A stretch of 64,000 nucleotides of DNA, taken from Dyadobacter fanqingshengii (GTDB taxonomy: Bacteria > Bacteroidota > Bacteroidia > Cytophagales > Spirosomataceae). Under the pieces are notes generated by a model. It ran no database searches and was not told the origin of the DNA. It saw nothing but the letters and a program-made list of their open reading frames with translations. Position numbers and translations under genes: made by a program. The stretch covers positions 5,888,501 to 5,952,500 of the forward strand of contig NZ_CP098806.1 of assembly GCF_023822005.2 (NCBI RefSeq), written 5' to 3'. Below, one piece after another: positions 61,670 to 64,000 of the stretch. How positions within the stretch are numbered: position 1 is the first letter of the stretch; each line of letters starts with the position of its first letter.

Positions 61670-62467
61670 ATGAAAAATAGCCTTTTTAGTCTGCTTATCC
61701 TGCTTTTTGCTGCTGTTTTTGCCAATGCAGGCTCAGACAATCCCGCCAAAAAATACAAGTTCAAGGTGATGACTTACAACATTCACCATTGCAACCCGCC
61801 TTCTGCCGGGGATAAAATTGATGTGGAAGCCATTGCGAGAGTCATTAATGCCGAAAAACCCGATTTGGTGGCGTTGCAGGAAGTGGACGTTAATACGGAA
61901 CGTTCGGGCAAAGGGAAAAACCAGGCGCAGCAACTCGCAGCATTAACCGGAATGAAGTTTTATTTTTCCAAAGCCATAGACCATCAGGGCGGCGATTATG
62001 GCGTGGCTGTTTTGAGCAAATATAAAATTGAAGATTCCGTAAGATATGCATTGCCCATTCACGCCGACAAACCGGAAGAAAACCGGACGGTTGCAGCAGT
62101 CACAGTAACATTGCCTAATAAGCAAAAAATCGTTTTCGCCAGCACGCATTTGGGATTAAAGGAGCCTAACCGCCTCTTACAAGCTGAAACGATTATGGAA
62201 AAATTAGGAAAAACAGCATTGCCTATGATCTTAGCAGGTGATTTCAACGCCGTTCCCGAAAGTCCGGTGATCGCTTATTTTGATAAATATTTCACCAGAA
62301 CCTGCTCTGACTGCAAACCCACAATCCCCGTCGAAACGCCGAACAAAACGATTGATTTCATCATGTATAAGCAAGGAAGCAACTTGAAAGGCGCTGATAC
62401 AAAGGTTATTAACGAAAAATATGCCTCCGATCATTTACCCGTTGTCGCCAGTTTCGAGATCGATTGA
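61670..62467 (+). CDS. Exported endonuclease/exonuclease/phosphatase-family protein
   Basis: The 265-residue protein has a signal peptide (MKNSLFSLLILLFAAVFANA). The EEP fold residues are all visible: MTYNIHH, LVALQEVD (catalytic Glu), STHLGL, AGDFNAVP (Asp/Asn) and the final SDHLPV (Asp-His). Members cleave phosphodiesters in nucleic acids, phosphoinositides or sphingomyelin; an exported small protein could be a nuclease or lipid phosphodiesterase. Its 3' end overlaps the convergent FAN1-like gene by 33 bp. Confidence 0.92.
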   Translation: MKNSLFSLLILLFAAVFANAGSDNPAKKYKFKVMTYNIHHCNPPSAGDKIDVEAIARVINAEKPDLVALQEVDVNTERSGKGKNQAQQLAALTGMKFYFSKAIDHQGGDYGVAVLSKYKIEDSVRYALPIHADKPEENRTVAAVTVTLPNKQKIVFASTHLGLKEPNRLLQAETIMEKLGKTALPMILAGDFNAVPESPVIAYFDKYFTRTCSDCKPTIPVETPNKTIDFIMYKQGSNLKGADTKVINEKYASDHLPVVASFEID

Positions 62468-64000
62468 CACTTCGTTTTTCAACCATTTCACGCGGACAAT
62501 GCGGCTTTGAACATTGTGCTCTTTAAAGAAATGCTGCCAATGTAACTGCCTGGAAGACAGGTGATCCGTTGGTGATTTTATTTCAATAAATGCATATTCA
62601 GTCTCATTCCAAACCAGTAAGTCGGGGAAGCCGCGCGTGTTTTCCCGCAGGTTTAATGCAATTTCCATCATCACCAAGTGGATTTGTTCGGGGCTTAGCA
62701 GCGAAATTAATACGAGGACTTTTTCCAAAGCGCCTTCATACCAGGGCACGAGGACATTGGTAATGCCGTATTTTTCCATGTAAGTTTGCGTAACCAGCTC
62801 CTCGATAATCTCCCTGGAATGTGCTGCTTTCAGCCTCTCTTTTAGCTGATCGGCTCTTTTGTAATAAAAATCGGGAAGGAAAAAATCGGTGGGAACGCGT
62901 TGCAGCGGGTTGTGAATGGTCTGCACGTTGGTGTCATAAATCGCGTCCCAAAAAAGCAGCCCGAATAATGTGCGCCAAGGCTCATTCTCGCTGAAAAATG
63001 CCTGATAACCGCGTTCTCTGTAATAATGTATAGCGCCCAATTCCACCTGGTAGCGATACATAATCGGCACTTCAATGGCTTCCGCAGCTTTCAGCGCTTG
63101 CGTCGTGCGCTTAATGATCCGGCTCTTTTTGTTTTTGATCCTTTCATAAAAATCCATGCTGAAATAGCGTTCGTCAGCATTTTGCGGATTTTCGGCTATT
63201 TCCTCGCAAAGCGCCAGGGCTTCATCAATTTCACCCAGGTTGTAAAGCAAACGCACACGCCGTTCGCGAGCAGGTGCATCATTAGTGAGCTGATAAATGC
63301 TCAATGCCTGTGACAGCATTTTCTTTCGTTCCAGCCACGCGCTCACTCTGAGGATGAATGTGTTAAATGAAGGAATGGCTTTCGGGCTCAATCCAGTTCC
63401 GCTGCCCACATGCCAGTTCATGAACCAGTCGAAAATATCTTCCGGCGGCAAACCCGTTTTCAGATCGTCAAAAGTTTCTTTCATCAACGACACCATTAAT
63501 GTGTCGTCTACATCTTTTCGCGTCTCGAATTGTATGGCTAAATGCTGTTCGTCAAAAGAATTGAAACGCACGTGACCCAGATCGCGGATCACAAACTCGG
63601 TCATATCGGCATTGCGGTTCCCGAAAAACAGGAATTTCATCACCATCACTTCTGCTTCGTAAGAAACTTTCACGACCGGTTCGTGCGCTGTAATGATCTC
63701 ACAAAGCGTTTTAAAATCATATTCATGCATGAGCCAGCGAACCAGATCAGGCTTTTTAATGCTTTTCGAAGGCATGATGTCCGGCCCCAGTATCTTTGTA
63801 AAGAGCAAATGTTCCGGCTTGGTAAAAAGCTCCATAATCTCCGAAAAGCGAACTTCGTGTGAATCGCAAATCGACTCGATAAATTGTTTTTCGAAGAGCT
63901 CGTTCAGGACAGCCGGAATGTCTTTTATTTCGGAATAGGAGAGGTTGTTAACTCTGAAAAATGATTTGCTGCGATTGCTGAAACGGATAAAAAGACATTG
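62435..64000 (-). CDS. FAN1-like VRR-NUC nuclease, 5' end beyond the window
   Basis: The frame stays open to the last base of the window, and the residues before the first internal Met (SFFRVNNLSYSEI, AVLNELFEKQFIE) read as real protein, so at least 521 residues are coded and the true start lies outside. The C-terminal VRR-NUC domain has the catalytic Asp of GFPDLLVW and the Glu and Lys of AFIEIKSPTDHLS. The middle part is TPR-like. The layout matches FAN1, a structure-specific 5' flap nuclease that repairs DNA crosslinks in eukaryotes and has bacterial homologues. It likely helps DNA repair in the cytoplasm. Confidence 0.9.
   Translation of the reverse strand, partial: QCLFIRFSNRSKSFFRVNNLSYSEIKDIPAVLNELFEKQFIESICDSHEVRFSEIMELFTKPEHLLFTKILGPDIMPSKSIKKPDLVRWLMHEYDFKTLCEIITAHEPVVKVSYEAEVMVMKFLFFGNRNADMTEFVIRDLGHVRFNSFDEQHLAIQFETRKDVDDTLMVSLMKETFDDLKTGLPPEDIFDWFMNWHVGSGTGLSPKAIPSFNTFILRVSAWLERKKMLSQALSIYQLTNDAPARERRVRLLYNLGEIDEALALCEEIAENPQNADERYFSMDFYERIKNKKSRIIKRTTQALKAAEAIEVPIMYRYQVELGAIHYYRERGYQAFFSENEPWRTLFGLLFWDAIYDTNVQTIHNPLQRVPTDFFLPDFYYKRADQLKERLKAAHSREIIEELVTQTYMEKYGITNVLVPWYEGALEKVLVLISLLSPEQIHLVMMEIALNLRENTRGFPDLLVWNETEYAFIEIKSPTDHLSSRQLHWQHFFKEHNVQSRIVRVKWLKNEVSIDLETGDNG

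Noticed and set aside
1..64000. CRISPR arrays, tRNA or rRNA genes, prophage or IS elements
   Set aside because: No evenly spaced direct repeats with variable spacers, no cloverleaf or rRNA sequence, and no transposase, integrase or phage structural gene were seen.

Overview
The window comes from a member of the Bacteroidota, most likely a Cytophagales genome of the Dyadobacter/Spirosomataceae kind. The phylum is clear from several features: two SusC/SusD (TonB-dependent receptor plus surface lipoprotein) pairs, a DUF1735 lipoprotein, a TamL-type lipoprotein BamA homologue, a short LptE lipoprotein, the miaB / sigma-54 activator / lptE / TPR / secG / groES-groEL neighbourhood, and promoter candidates of the TTG-N17..22-TAnnTTTG type in place of -35/-10 boxes. 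The genus is inference. No rRNA, tRNA, CRISPR array, prophage or insertion sequence was seen.

Layout. 1-5 kb: 3' end of a GH65 glycoside phosphorylase, a large exported TPR protein, a single-domain response regulator, a YtxH protein and a small conserved protein. 5.3-9.8 kb: rpoN, an NtrC-type activator and a REC-PAS-histidine kinase in one operon. 9.8-18.7 kb (minus): App1-type phosphatase, OmpR-type regulator, sensor kinase, TolC-like protein, adaptor lipoprotein and CzcA-type RND pump, a complete metal-efflux system with its own two-component regulator. 18.7-22.1 kb (plus): lipid kinase, exported esterase, GntP permease. 22.3-24.3 kb: sucC and a LolD-type ATPase. 24.4-31.9 kb: groEL, groES and a protein of unknown function, then secG, a TPR-like protein, lptE, a sensorless sigma-54 activator and miaB. 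32-37.4 kb: tamL overlapping head to head with an RNA methyltransferase gene, a queuosine-precursor transporter and an AlaA-like aminotransferase. 37.4-48.1 kb: SusC-SusD-DUF1735 and a second SusC-SusD pair, each behind an almost identical promoter. 48.5-64 kb: exported M20 amidohydrolase, SDR, LD-carboxypeptidase, YoeB toxin-antitoxin pair, DUF721 protein, GH3-beta-lactamase fusion, ChrA-type transporter, 2OG-Fe(II) oxygenase, sugar-phosphate isomerase-like protein, a catalytic/non-catalytic M16 peptidase pair, an exported endonuclease/phosphatase and the 3' part of a FAN1-like VRR-NUC nuclease.

How the genes work together. The strongest theme is sigma-54 control. rpoN, two bacterial enhancer-binding proteins and a possible -24/-12 promoter in front of groES all lie in this window, next to envelope-biogenesis genes (lptE, secG, tamL). 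A second theme is envelope traffic: SusCD import, RND export, and peptidoglycan turnover by LdcA and the NagZ-like fusion. A third is a head-to-head pair of predicted opposing lipid enzymes, an App1 phosphatase and a YegS-type kinase.

Most of the window is ordinary chromosomal backbone. I found no clearly new multi-gene system. The observations most worth a second look are the groES sigma-54-like site, the twin SusC promoters, the two intergenic palindromic repeats sharing a GC-rich module, and the nested tandem repeat inside the efflux operon.
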